A stretch of DNA of 17,446 nucleotides from the NCBI GenBank assembly GCA_904394195.1, contig CAJFNH010000011.1, positions 518 through 17,963 of the forward strand, given 5' to 3'. Below the pieces are notes generated by a model, which did no database searches, was not told the origin of the DNA, and was given only the letters and a program-made list of their open reading frames with translations. The translations under genes were made by a program, and so were the position numbers. This document shows, in pieces, positions 7,827-16,300 of this stretch. Numbering within the stretch: the first letter of the stretch is position 1; each line of letters opens with the position of its first letter. Source of the stretch: Candidatus Gallimonas caecicola. GTDB taxonomy: Bacteria > Bacillota > Clostridia > Christensenellales > Borkfalkiaceae.

Positions 7827-7855
7827 ATTATAACAAATCCCGCCCGTTTTGCCAA
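7827..7855 (-). promoter_or_regulatory. Strong promoter of gdhA
   Basis: On the minus strand: TTGGCA (7850-7855), a 17-bp spacer ending in TGT, then consensus TATAAT (7827-7832), an extended -10. The leader is about 38 nt and contains a short GCCGC/GCGGC hairpin just before AAGGAGA. A further TATAAT lies upstream near 7919-7924 but lacks a convincing -35. Confidence 0.87.
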
Positions 7856-7896
7856 ACGTACAAAAGCGGAAATTTGCCCGTGTTCCCTATCGATTA

Positions 7897-7931
7897 CTTA
7901 TGCCGTCCATAAGCATATATTATAGACTTAT
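7897..7931. promoter_or_regulatory. CTTATG palindrome upstream of gdhA, possible operator
   Basis: CTTATG (7897-7902) and CATAAG (7908-7913) form a perfect inverted repeat around CCGTC, and another CTTAT occurs at 7927-7931 in an AT-rich stretch. The palindrome is about 42-58 bases upstream of the gdhA -35, a usual place for an activator such as a nitrogen regulator. No specific regulator can be named. Confidence 0.35.
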
Positions 7932-7953
7932 ATTCACCATTGTCGCATAACTA

Positions 7954-7984
7954 CAAAAAAATGCGGGCATATTTCTGCCCGCAT
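7954..7984 (-). terminator. Rho-independent terminator after the alpha/beta-hydrolase gene
   Basis: On the minus strand, a perfect 9-bp stem ATGCGGGCA / TGCCCGCAT with a GAAATA loop is followed directly by seven T (7954-7960). It insulates gdhA from the hydrolase gene. Confidence 0.93.
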
Positions 7985-8000
7985 CGCATAGTTATACATT

Positions 8001-8846
8001 TTACCGATCGCAGATCTGTACTTCGAACGCGTGCGTGCGCAGGAAGGAAAGCGCCAGCGGCAGCCATTCGCGCACGCGCGCCTCCGGAGCGGGGAGCGCG
8101 TCGTTCACCTCCGCATCCGCCGTGGAGAGCCCGTGCCAGCCCTTCTCGAACAGGTGCATTTCGACTGACGCGCCCGCGTCCTTGAGCGCCGTATATAACA
8201 GCAGCGAATTTTCCACCCGCACGCAGTCGTCCGTCGTGGTCGCCCAAAGGAAGCAGGGCGGCGCGCCGCAGCGCACCCTCTTTTCCAGAGAATAATCCTG
8301 CGCATTTACCCGACCGCCGCAAAAATTACGAAAGGAGCCGCCGTGATAGAAGCGCTCATCCGCCGTGACCACGGGATAGGCCAGAACGAGCGCGTCGGGA
8401 CAAATCTTTTCGCACTCTGCACCGAATGCCGCACGCAGCGCGGGGTCGTCCCACAAGAGCCCGATACAGCCCGTAAGATGACCGCCTGCCGAAAAGCCGA
8501 CGGCGGCAATATGCGTACCGTCCACCCCGAGTTGCGCCGCCTCCCGCCGCAGATAGAGCATCACCATGCCCGCCTGCAGAAGCTGCGTTGGATAACAGCG
8601 GGGCGCGACGTCGTATTCCAGCACAAAACAGTTGTAGCCCTCCGCAAAAAAGCGAAGCGCAATGGGCTCTCCCTCCCGCTGCGATACACAGGTATAGCCG
8701 CCGCCCGGAATGACGAGCATGGCGGGCCGCACCCGCTTCTTCTTCATCTCCGTAAGATCGGCATGCAGATATGCGGTGAGATACCCTTTTTCCGCATCGC
8801 CGCGCTCCATTGCAAAATATTCATACAGATCCGTGCGCGTATTCAT
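8001..8846 (-). CDS. Alpha/beta-hydrolase, acetyl esterase/xylanase-like (BD-FAE type)
   Basis: A 281-aa cytoplasmic serine esterase resembling acetyl-xylan/feruloyl esterases that strip acyl groups from sugars or glycans. The oxyanion-hole strand reads LVIPGGGYTCVS, the nucleophile elbow is GFSAGGH (S119), the acid is in TTTDDCVRVE (D206 or D207) and the histidine in KGWHGLS (H238), in the correct order and spacing. No signal peptide is present, so the substrate should be imported. The ATG at 8846 is chosen because a consensus promoter at 8875-8903 rules out the longer reading to 8909, and AGGAAGG lies about 9 bases upstream. It is the last gene of the cluster with the two DUF5107-TPR genes and has its own promoter and terminator. 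Exact substrate is unknown; peptidase activity is less likely given the length and motifs. Confidence 0.87.
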   Translation of the reverse strand: MNTRTDLYEYFAMERGDAEKGYLTAYLHADLTEMKKKRVRPAMLVIPGGGYTCVSQREGEPIALRFFAEGYNCFVLEYDVAPRCYPTQLLQAGMVMLYLRREAAQLGVDGTHIAAVGFSAGGHLTGCIGLLWDDPALRAAFGAECEKICPDALVLAYPVVTADERFYHGGSFRNFCGGRVNAQDYSLEKRVRCGAPPCFLWATTTDDCVRVENSLLLYTALKDAGASVEMHLFEKGWHGLSTADAEVNDALPAPEARVREWLPLALSFLRTHAFEVQICDR

Positions 8847-8874
8847 CTTTTTCCGCCTTCCTGTGTTTTTCATC

Positions 8875-8903
8875 ATTATAGCACCCGCTGCCCGCACTGT
8901 CAA
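8875..8903 (-). promoter_or_regulatory. Perfect-consensus promoter of the alpha/beta-hydrolase gene
   Basis: On the minus strand: TTGACA (8898-8903), exactly 17 bp, then TATAAT (8875-8880), with TGC before the -10. Both hexamers are consensus. The predicted start near 8868 gives a 22-nt leader and fixes the start codon at 8846. Confidence 0.92.
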
Positions 8904-8923
8904 TCGCACCGCCGGCCTGCAAC

Positions 8924-8950
8924 AAAAAAAGACGCCCGAAAAAGGACGCC
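8924..8950 (-). terminator. Rho-independent terminator after DUF5107-TPR gene A
   Basis: On the minus strand, GGCGTCC pairs with GGGCGTC (7 bp, two G-U wobbles) around TTTTTC and is followed by seven T (8924-8930). It lies between gene A and the hydrolase promoter. Confidence 0.8.
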
Positions 8951-8966
8951 TTTTCCGATCATACCG

Positions 8967-11900
8967 TTAAAGTTCGCCGCAGAGCAGCAGATCGAGCAGC
9001 CGGAGCGAAAAGTCGGCGCAGTCGATCTTCCGCGCCTCTTCCGCACACGCACGCGCGCGCGCCTTATCGCCCAGGGCAAGGCTGCCGAAAGCGGCCAACA
9101 GACTGCCCGCCAGCGTATGCGCCTTTACAATGTCATATCCGAAGGGCGGATAAGCGGGCGCACCCACGCCGTAATAGTCATTGACGGCGGCATTTGCGAT
9201 GCACTCCTCCCCGAGACGCACCATCTCGCGCGCAAGATCGCGCGCTTCCTGCGCCCTGCCCAGCGCGCGCAGCGCGGTACACTGAAAATAGCTGTGCACC
9301 GTCGGCGTGCCCTTGGTGGAGGTGGCAAGCTTCCAATAGCGCTCCGCCTCCCCCTTCTTTCCTTCGCGCTCCATGCACATTGCAAGCGCGGAGTAGATGG
9401 GAGCGTCGTTGACAAAATAGTTTTTTTCCTCGCCGTAATTTTCGGGGAACACCAATCCGTCGAGCAGGATGCGCTCTGCGGCGGCGGGCTCGCCCTGCGC
9501 GAGCAGGCGCCGCCCCATCAGAAAATGCAGCCAGGCGTGATGCTGCGTGAGGTACCCCTCCCCGCCTTCATAGGTATGGAAGCGGTGTGCAAGAAGCAGC
9601 TGCTGCGCGCGCGCATACTCACCGTTGACCGTGCACAGAACGGAATAGGCGAGCGTGCAGTCGTCCCGCTTTGCCGTGAGCGCCTCCTCCCGTTCATAGC
9701 GGACAAGCCGCCCAGCAATCGGCACGTTGAGCGCCTTGTCGAGCTGCGTCAGCTCGTAGAAGATTCGGTCACTCTCCGGGAGCAGCGCATGCGCGCGCTC
9801 CAGGCAGCGCAGGGCATCCTGCGGGCGGGAGAGATGGTCGTAATAACCGAGCGCAAGGTTGCGCAGCGCGGGCGCAAAGTCGAGCGAGCGCACCGTCTGC
9901 TCCCAGGCCGCGCAGGCGTCTGCCCAGCGCTCGAGATTGTATAGGATGCAGCCGCGGTAGTAATGCGCCATCGGCGTGCCCGCCGCCTGCAGCACGGCAA
10001 TGCTTTGCGTGCGCGCGGGGAACTCGCAGCGCCAGTCGCAGGCGTCCGCCAGCGCGATATGGCGCATTTTTCCGTTCACGTCCCCGCGTTTTTCGCACAC
10101 ATAGGCAAGATAGTAATGCTTCATCGCGCCGTCGTCCGCCCGCTCGAGCACTTCCTGCGCCTCTTTCAGGCAGCCGAACTCCATGAGCTCCACGGCAAAG
10201 TCCACGGCGCGGCGCTCCTCCTGCACCCCCTCGAAAAAGAGAGGGTCCTCGCGGGCGACGGCGGCAAAGACGGAGGCGTCGTTTTGCAGGACGCCGCGCA
10301 TATACTTTGCCCAGAGATGTCCGCCGTTCGTCTCGAGCGACTTGTCGAGGAAAGACAGGCTCTCCTCCCGTTCGCCGCGCTGCGCGGCGAGCTTGGCGAG
10401 CAGGTAATAGCCCGCACTGCGCACGGGATAGCTCCATACGGCGCGCCAGGCGTCGTCGCGCGCGCCTTCCATGTCCCCCGTCGCAAAGCGGCAGAGGGCG
10501 CGCTTGTAATAGGGCTGCGTATGGGCGGGGTCGTCATTGCGCAGCGTCAGACGGGCGATCGCGCGGGTGTAATATTGCGCTGCGGCGGCATATTCCCCGC
10601 GGCGCAGGCAGATATCCCCCATCGCCTCGTTGCAGCGCGCGTCCCCTTCGTCGCGCGCGAGCGCCTCTTCAAAGTAGTCCTGCGCGCGATAGGCAAAGTG
10701 TTTGTACTGCTCCAGATGGATGCCGTTGAGCCAGAGCTCCTCGTTCGTTCCGATCTCCTTGGGGGGAAGCGCAGGGCGGCGGGGCTCGATGGGCTGCTTT
10801 TTGCCGCGCTCCGCAATACGGTAGGAGACGAGCTCCTCCCCCTCCTGCGCGCTCACGCAAAGGCGCATACCCGCATGCAGTTCCCCTTCCAGCTTGCGGC
10901 AGTAGGGCGCGGCGGGCGAGACGTCCGCGCGCTCGTCGAGCAGCACCTTGTCGCCGTCAGTGAGCACGATCCGGCAGCGCTCGCGCAGGCGCGTGGCGTA
11001 AAAGCCCACAAAGATGCCGCCCTCGCGCGCCTCCAGATTGCACGCACCCTCCGGCGTGGCGCTCTTGACCTCGCCGATGTCGCGCACGGGATACCAGTAC
11101 TGGGTGAATTTTTTGCTCTCGTAGGGCGCGATCCAGGTAAAGTCGGGCTGATTATCGGTATAGCAGCCCGTCATCAGCTCCACATACTGCGAGCCGTCGT
11201 CCGTCAGATTGGCGCACCACTTTTCGCCGAACTTTCCGCTCCCCCACGTCCAGAGTTTTTTGCCGGGCGCGATGAAGTGATCGGCGACCGTCACCACGCC
11301 GCGCTCGCCGCGCGCGTCGTAGCCGCATACAAAATCCCCTTCCGACTGTCCTCTGGACACCATGAAGGAGGAGGGCACCTTGACGGCGGAAAAGACGTGG
11401 ATATCCGTCCCCTCGCCGTAGTCGTAGGGCCGCGCGGTGCGATACACCCCCTTGGCGACCGGCCAGGAGAGCACGGCGCGGCGGTCGTGGTCGTTGACGT
11501 ATTCCACATCGGGCGGGAACACGATCTTGTAATCGTCGTTCACCTGCACCGCCATGTTCGCCCACCACATGAAGGGATGCGCCACGGGCGTTGCGTTGTA
11601 CACCGTGACGTCGGCGCGGATACAAGAGCACCCGTCCTCCAGAGAGAGCGCGAGCATCCCCTTCATGCGATGGAAGTAGTCCACTTCCCCCATGAATACG
11701 GCACGCCTGCCCTCGCTGCGGGCGCAGCAGCTGTGTACGGGCATGAAGGTGGTGGGACGGTGATGCTGCGGCCAGTTGAATTCGATGCCGCCGGACACCC
11801 ACGGTCCCGCCAGCCCCACCATGGCGGGCTTGATGACGCGGTTGTGGTAGACGAAGTCGTATCCGTTGGTCTTGTCGAGCGCACTGTGGATCTTCCCGCC

Positions 11901-12119
11901 CAGTTCGGGCAGCAGCTCCACGCGGATATACTCGTTTTCCAGAACGTAGCCGTCATAGGCGACGTCCTTCTTCTCGTCCGAGAGCGTGGGGACATAGGGT
12001 ATGGGGTACACCTTTCCGCTCGCCCCCTGATAGGGCCGCTTTTCAAAGAAGAGCGGAAGCGGCTCCGGCTCCCCCACGGGATAGGTCGGGATAACAATTT
12101 TTTTGCGTTTGATCTTCAT
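8967..12119 (-). CDS. DUF5107 domain-TPR protein A
   Basis: A 1050-aa protein without signal peptide or membrane helix. Residues about 35-430 form the DUF5107 domain, predicted to be a mutarotase/glycosidase-like beta-sandwich that binds carbohydrate (family knowledge, enzymology not established to my knowledge). Conserved polar motifs shared with its paralog are LPELGGKI, GGIEFNWPQHHR (E113, H119, H120), MWWANMAVQVN, DHFIAPGKKLWTW and QYVELMTGCYTDNQPDF (E314). After a linker, residues about 540-1050 are helical TPR repeats, for example EYAAAAQYYTRAI and SLSFLDKSLETNGGHLWAKY, a scaffold for partner binding. The ATG at 12119 is used because its promoter (12145-12173) lies upstream; the open frame to 12335 merely overlaps the regulator gene. 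The ribosome site AGAAGGCAGG is moderate. It lies next to the LacI/LuxR-type regulator and upstream of an esterase, suggesting a regulated glycan role. Confidence 0.88.
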   Translation of the reverse strand: MKIKRKKIVIPTYPVGEPEPLPLFFEKRPYQGASGKVYPIPYVPTLSDEKKDVAYDGYVLENEYIRVELLPELGGKIHSALDKTNGYDFVYHNRVIKPAMVGLAGPWVSGGIEFNWPQHHRPTTFMPVHSCCARSEGRRAVFMGEVDYFHRMKGMLALSLEDGCSCIRADVTVYNATPVAHPFMWWANMAVQVNDDYKIVFPPDVEYVNDHDRRAVLSWPVAKGVYRTARPYDYGEGTDIHVFSAVKVPSSFMVSRGQSEGDFVCGYDARGERGVVTVADHFIAPGKKLWTWGSGKFGEKWCANLTDDGSQYVELMTGCYTDNQPDFTWIAPYESKKFTQYWYPVRDIGEVKSATPEGACNLEAREGGIFVGFYATRLRERCRIVLTDGDKVLLDERADVSPAAPYCRKLEGELHAGMRLCVSAQEGEELVSYRIAERGKKQPIEPRRPALPPKEIGTNEELWLNGIHLEQYKHFAYRAQDYFEEALARDEGDARCNEAMGDICLRRGEYAAAAQYYTRAIARLTLRNDDPAHTQPYYKRALCRFATGDMEGARDDAWRAVWSYPVRSAGYYLLAKLAAQRGEREESLSFLDKSLETNGGHLWAKYMRGVLQNDASVFAAVAREDPLFFEGVQEERRAVDFAVELMEFGCLKEAQEVLERADDGAMKHYYLAYVCEKRGDVNGKMRHIALADACDWRCEFPARTQSIAVLQAAGTPMAHYYRGCILYNLERWADACAAWEQTVRSLDFAPALRNLALGYYDHLSRPQDALRCLERAHALLPESDRIFYELTQLDKALNVPIAGRLVRYEREEALTAKRDDCTLAYSVLCTVNGEYARAQQLLLAHRFHTYEGGEGYLTQHHAWLHFLMGRRLLAQGEPAAAERILLDGLVFPENYGEEKNYFVNDAPIYSALAMCMEREGKKGEAERYWKLATSTKGTPTVHSYFQCTALRALGRAQEARDLAREMVRLGEECIANAAVNDYYGVGAPAYPPFGYDIVKAHTLAGSLLAAFGSLALGDKARARACAEEARKIDCADFSLRLLDLLLCGEL

Positions 12120-12162
12120 AAAAAAACCTGCCTTCTGTACCTTTATTATACAGGAAGACAGG
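12120..12162 (-). terminator. Terminator hairpin after the regulator gene, abutting the next start codon
   Basis: On the minus strand, the 14-base arm at 12149-12162 pairs with the 13-base arm at 12127-12139 (5 bp CTGTA/TACAG, one bulged C, then 8 bp with one G-U), with a 9-base loop, followed by seven T (12120-12126) that end exactly at the ATG of DUF5107-TPR gene A. The same repeat contains that gene's -10, so it could equally be an operator. Confidence 0.65.
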
Positions 12163-12173
12163 ACGCTTTTCAA
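12145..12173 (-). promoter_or_regulatory. Promoter of DUF5107-TPR gene A, nested in a hairpin
   Basis: On the minus strand: TTGAAA (12168-12173), a 17-bp spacer, then consensus TATAAT (12145-12150). The predicted start near 12138 falls in the 3' arm of the hairpin, so this promoter's own transcript lacks the 5' arm. Confidence 0.82.
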
Positions 12174-12213
12174 GACAATCTTTTTTCGGTTTTTTGTATG
12201 AAGTTTTGTATTT

Positions 12214-13287
12214 TTACCTTCCGAGGTTGAGATCGAGCCTGAATTTTTCGATCTCCGCGAGCAATTCCTTGCGCGAGGAAACGCCCGCGTTCTTGACCAT
12301 GGCGTACACGCGGTACTTGACGGTATTGGGCGCAAGGTGCCGCCGCTCCGCGATCTGCTCGTAGGGGATGCCCTGCATGGTGTCGCGCAGGATATCCATG
12401 TCCAGCCCGTCGCAGAGGGAAAGCATGCGGTCGAGGTTTTCCACTTCCTTGACGAGTGCGTCGCCGTAATAGTCCACTTCCGCGATGCTGTGCGCCACTC
12501 CCTTGAAGGGAATCCTGTCCTCGATCTCGCCGCTGCCCGTATGGATGTCCATATCGATGGTCATGACGGTGGAGCCGATCACCTCGCTCTTGTCCAGGAA
12601 CAGATAGAGTTCGGCAAGCCGGGTGCCCGCCTTGAAATAGTTGATGGTGCTGGTCGGATAGCGCGGCGTGAGATAATCGGAGATCTTCATGCCGCTGCAG
12701 CTGCACATCTGCCGCCCCTCGAGAAGATGCGGATAGTCGTTGCGCAGGATGACGGCGATGCCGTCGTTGACGCACACGATATTCTTCACGTCGCCGCCGT
12801 TTTCCTCAAAATCGGCGATGCACGCCGCCACATTGCCGTTGTTTTTAAACACCTTCATGGGCACGCCGAAGGTGTTTACGGCATGGCGCACGCCCATGAG
12901 CTTGAGCCTGTCGGGCAGCGAGTCGGAGTTGTAGCCCAAAAGCGCCGTTTCCCCCGGCATGCGGGAGAGAAGGTGGCTGGTCAGAAGGTACATCGTCTTG
13001 GTGTATGTGGGCGTGATGCAGCTGTATTCGTACATGGTGTCGATATACTGAAAGCCGAACAGCAGCGGATGGATGCCGACGGCGTTCAGACTCTCAATGG
13101 TGTCCGTCGCCCACTTGAGCGAGGCGCACAAGAGGACGACGACGCGCACGTTTTCGCCCAGCTTTGCAATGTCCGTGTACAGTTTTATCCCGATGCGCTT
13201 GCGCTTGACGATAGAAGAAATACCCTGCAGGATAAGGTCGATGCGGTTGTTATGGGCATAATTTTCTTCGATGAGAACATGGATCAT
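12214..13287 (-). CDS. Transcriptional regulator: LacI-type sensor domain with C-terminal LuxR-type HTH
   Basis: A 357-aa cytoplasmic regulator with reversed order compared with LacI. Residues about 1-280 resemble a periplasmic-binding-protein type 1 sensor as in LacI/GalR proteins: alternating strands and helices, GETALLGYNSDSLPDRLKLM (cf. the LacI R-x-x-G region) and IVCVNDGIAVILRNDYP (cf. the 'CANDxxA' strand). The DNA-binding part is C-terminal (about 293-345): MDILRDTMQGIPYEQIAERR, then LAPNTVKYRVYAMVKNAGVS and SRKELLAEI, a good LuxR/GerE-type helix-turn-helix. No N-terminal HTH and no phosphoacceptor receiver domain is seen. GGGAG lies about 9 bases before the ATG. It sits between two paralogous DUF5107-TPR genes and likely senses a sugar-like ligand to control one or both. 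Whether it activates or represses is not visible. Confidence 0.85.
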   Translation of the reverse strand: MIHVLIEENYAHNNRIDLILQGISSIVKRKRIGIKLYTDIAKLGENVRVVVLLCASLKWATDTIESLNAVGIHPLLFGFQYIDTMYEYSCITPTYTKTMYLLTSHLLSRMPGETALLGYNSDSLPDRLKLMGVRHAVNTFGVPMKVFKNNGNVAACIADFEENGGDVKNIVCVNDGIAVILRNDYPHLLEGRQMCSCSGMKISDYLTPRYPTSTINYFKAGTRLAELYLFLDKSEVIGSTVMTIDMDIHTGSGEIEDRIPFKGVAHSIAEVDYYGDALVKEVENLDRMLSLCDGLDMDILRDTMQGIPYEQIAERRHLAPNTVKYRVYAMVKNAGVSSRKELLAEIEKFRLDLNLGR

Positions 13288-13314
13288 ATCAGGGCGCTCC
13301 CAACGCCTACCCCT

Positions 13315-13343
13315 ATTTTACCACGGCTGCAAAAAAATTTCAA
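13315..13343 (-). promoter_or_regulatory. Promoter of the regulator gene
   Basis: On the minus strand: TTGAAA (13338-13343), a 17-bp spacer ending in TGG, then TAAAAT (13315-13320), an extended -10. The leader is about 21 nt. It begins right after the terminator of DUF5107-TPR gene B. Confidence 0.75.
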
Positions 13344-13355
13344 CCCCCTGCATCG

Positions 13356-13383
13356 AAAAATCCGCCGCACAACGGCGGCGGAT
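13356..13383 (-). terminator. Rho-independent terminator after DUF5107-TPR gene B
   Basis: On the minus strand, a perfect 9-bp stem ATCCGCCGC / GCGGCGGAT with a CGTTGT loop is followed by TTTT and CG. It closes the esterase-gene B operon. Confidence 0.88.
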
Positions 13384-13399
13384 CTTTCCGGCAAATGGA

Positions 13400-16300
13400 T
13401 CAGCGGGTAAAATCGTACAGATATGAGCCATATGTCTCGCGGCGCAGCACCTTTTCATACTCTGCCGCGCGCGCCTCGTCGCCGAGGAAGCGTGAGAACA
13501 GCATGAGCGGATAGGAATAGTACTGCTTCCGCGCGCGGGCGGGGCGGTCGATAAACACGAGGAAGAAGGGCGTCGTGCCGAAATACCCCGTGTCCTCCTT
13601 TTCCCATTCCGCCTCGAACTGCGCCAGTCTTGCCTGCACGAGCTCTCTGCCCCTTTTCGCCTCGCCCAGCTCCTCGTACGCCCTTCCGACGTAGTAGGCG
13701 AGCGAGATGAGGTACATGTCCGAGAAGTAGTCGAAGCGGTATTTCAGGAAGGAACGGTACACCTCCTCCGCCTCGCCGCGGCGTCCGAGTTTTTCAAGGC
13801 ACGCCGCCGCAAAATAGCGGAAGGGGACGCGCTTGACGTCGTTCCAGAGCCCGGAGCCGAGCGACTGCGGCAGGGTCTGCGCCTGCGTGAACGCCTGCAG
13901 CGCACCCGCATAGTCGCCGCTCTCATACGCTCGCTTTCCGATGAGGTAGCCCGCATACATGTATTCGTCCGCAATGTAGTGCTCGCCTCCCTCGCATGCC
14001 ACGAAGCTGCGCGAAAGCAGCGCCTCCCTTGCACGCTCCGGACTGCCCATGTGGTCATATGCGCGCGCAAGCTCCACGGTCAGATCGTCGCGATCATGCC
14101 CCGCGCGCTCCAGATACGCCGCGATTTCCTTGGGCTCCTCGCCCGTCTTTGCCATGAGGTATGCGCTCTCGAACACGATCTGCTTTTCGCCCTCGGGCGC
14201 AAGAGAGCGTGCCCTGCGCATGCACTCCTTCGCACGCGGGATATCGTCGTGCACCGTATAGGCGATCGCCGCCAGGTTGCGCCACGCCCTGTAGTCGCTC
14301 CCCTGCGCGCAGAGCGCAAAGTGCTGCTGCGCCTGCGCGGGGCAGTCCTTGGCATACAGAAGGCAGCCCAGCAGATAGTGCGCCTGCAGATCGCCCGGCT
14401 CGTCGGCGACGGCCTTGCGCAGCACCGCAAGTTCGAACGCGCGGGACGGGAATGCGATCCCCTCCCCCTGCGTCACGCGCCCCTTGCCCGTGAGCGCCTT
14501 GCGCACATAGTGCGGCATTGCACCCAGCGGATGCACCTTTTCCAGCCCGTCAAAGAGCGCGAGGACAGCGCTGTGTGCGCCCGCCTCCAGAAGATATTCG
14601 GCAAGGTCGAGCGCCGTCTGCGTGGCGTCCGTGCGTATGAGCGCGGCAAGCGGCGCAAAGTCCTTGGCGATGAGCGCGCGGAACATGTGCGCGTACAGAT
14701 CGAGCGCGTCGCACCTCAATGCCTCGTCAAGCGTTTGCTCCGCCTTTTCACGTTCGCCCGCAAGGTACTGCGCCCATCCCAGAAAGGCGCGCGCCGGCAC
14801 ACAGGCGCCGTTCGTGAAAAGTGAGCGCGCAAAGTGCGTGCATGCGCTCTCATACTCCCCCGCCCGCAGGTCGAGCAGGCCCAGGTGGAAGCATGCCGCG
14901 CATACCGCGTCCATATTCCAAGCCGCTTCGGAAAGGGCGTCGTACGCCGCCTGCCACCGTTCAAGCCCGAGCAGGGCGAGCCCCTTTAAGTAGCGCGCCT
15001 TTCCGCTCTCCGTGCGCGCGTTGAAGCGCGTGAGCGAGCGTTCCGCCCGCTCCGCCATGCCGAGTGCGTCCTCATAGCGGAATTTGCCGAGGTAATGTTC
15101 GGCGAGCGCCACACAGGCGGGGGCGTAATCGGGCTCGCGCTCGAGCGCCTCCAGCCAGCATGCCTCCCCCGAATACTCGGGCGAGCGGTACTGCTGCATG
15201 TGCACCCCTTCCAGATAGAGCTCCTGCGCCCCCTTCACCTTTTTGAAGTCGGGAAGTTCTTTGCGCGGCTCGGGAATGGGACGGTCGTAAATCTGTCCGA
15301 ACGTATAGGAAAGAACAGTGCGCGTACGCGTGCGGATAGAGACACTTTGCACGCCCTTTGCCAAGGCAAGTTCCGCCGCGGTGTAAGCGGGAAGGTCGAC
15401 GGTGCGCGTCTGCTCGCCGTCCGAAGTGCGCAGCGTGAGGAGCGCCCCTTTCAGCGGGCGCACGCTTTGGAAGAAGAGCTTTCCGTCCTTTTGAAAGAGC
15501 GCGCCGTGCGCGTTTGCCACGATCGGCTCGCCGCAGCCGTGGATGGGATACCAGAACTGCGAAAAGGTCTTTGTTTCAAAGGGCTCCAGCCAGGAAAAGT
15601 CGGGCTGATTGTCAGAATAGCACCCCGCCATGAGCTCCGCATACTGCCCGTCCGCGTCGGTGAGCGCGTTCTCCCACGTCTTTGCAAGCTGCCCGTACGC
15701 CCAGGTGAACAGCTTTTTGCCGGGAGAGATATAGTGATCCGCCGCGTGCACGACGCCCGCCCCCCGCGCATGGTCGTAGCCGCCGAAGTAATCAAACTGC
15801 GATCGGGCGCTGAAATAGGAAGTCGCCTGGCGGGTATTTTTGTGTTCGGAAATGTCGGTGGGTCCGTCAAAGAGGATGCCGTTGTAGGCGCCGCGGCTGC
15901 TGTCGGCGATCGGGTACCCCGTCACCGAGCGCTTGTAGTGGAAGCGGACGTAATTGACGTCCTCGGGAAAGAAAATGGAGTAGCTCTCATTGACGGGAAC
16001 GGCGGCGTTCTCCCACCACAGGAAGGAGCGGCGCAGCGACGTTGTGTTGTCAAGCTTGACGCGCGTTTCGAACACGCACTCCCCCGCCCGCAGGCAGATG
16101 CCCACCATGCCCTTCATACGGTCAATGGGGTCATGTTCGGAGAGCCACACGGTGACGGCGTCCTGCGTGCGCTCCACCGCGTAATCGACGGGCATGAAGG
16201 TGGACGCCCTGTGATGGAAGGGCCAGTTGAATTCCAGCCCGCCCGACGTCCACGAGCCGAGCACCCCGATGAGCGCAGGCTTGACGACGTTGTTGCGATA

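Noticed and set aside
8847..8909. N-terminal extension of the alpha/beta-hydrolase
   Set aside because: It spans a perfect TTGACA-17-TATAAT promoter, so the transcript starts downstream of it.
8343..9944. 533-codon open frame on the plus strand
   Set aside because: Antisense to the alpha/beta-hydrolase and to gene A, and it crosses a clear terminator and promoter of the other strand; no family resemblance.
9963..12230. 755-codon open frame on the plus strand
   Set aside because: It lies entirely antisense to DUF5107-TPR gene A, has low-complexity His/Arg/Ala-rich translation with no recognisable motif, and is a by-product of GC-rich third positions on the coding strand.
12120..12335. N-terminal extension of DUF5107-TPR protein A
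   Set aside because: The extension overlaps the end of the regulator gene in another frame and includes the gene's own promoter and hairpin; the paralog shows no such domain.
12337..13410. 357-codon open frame antisense to the regulator
   Set aside because: It overlaps a well-supported regulator with HTH motif and runs through the terminator of gene B; no recognisable product.
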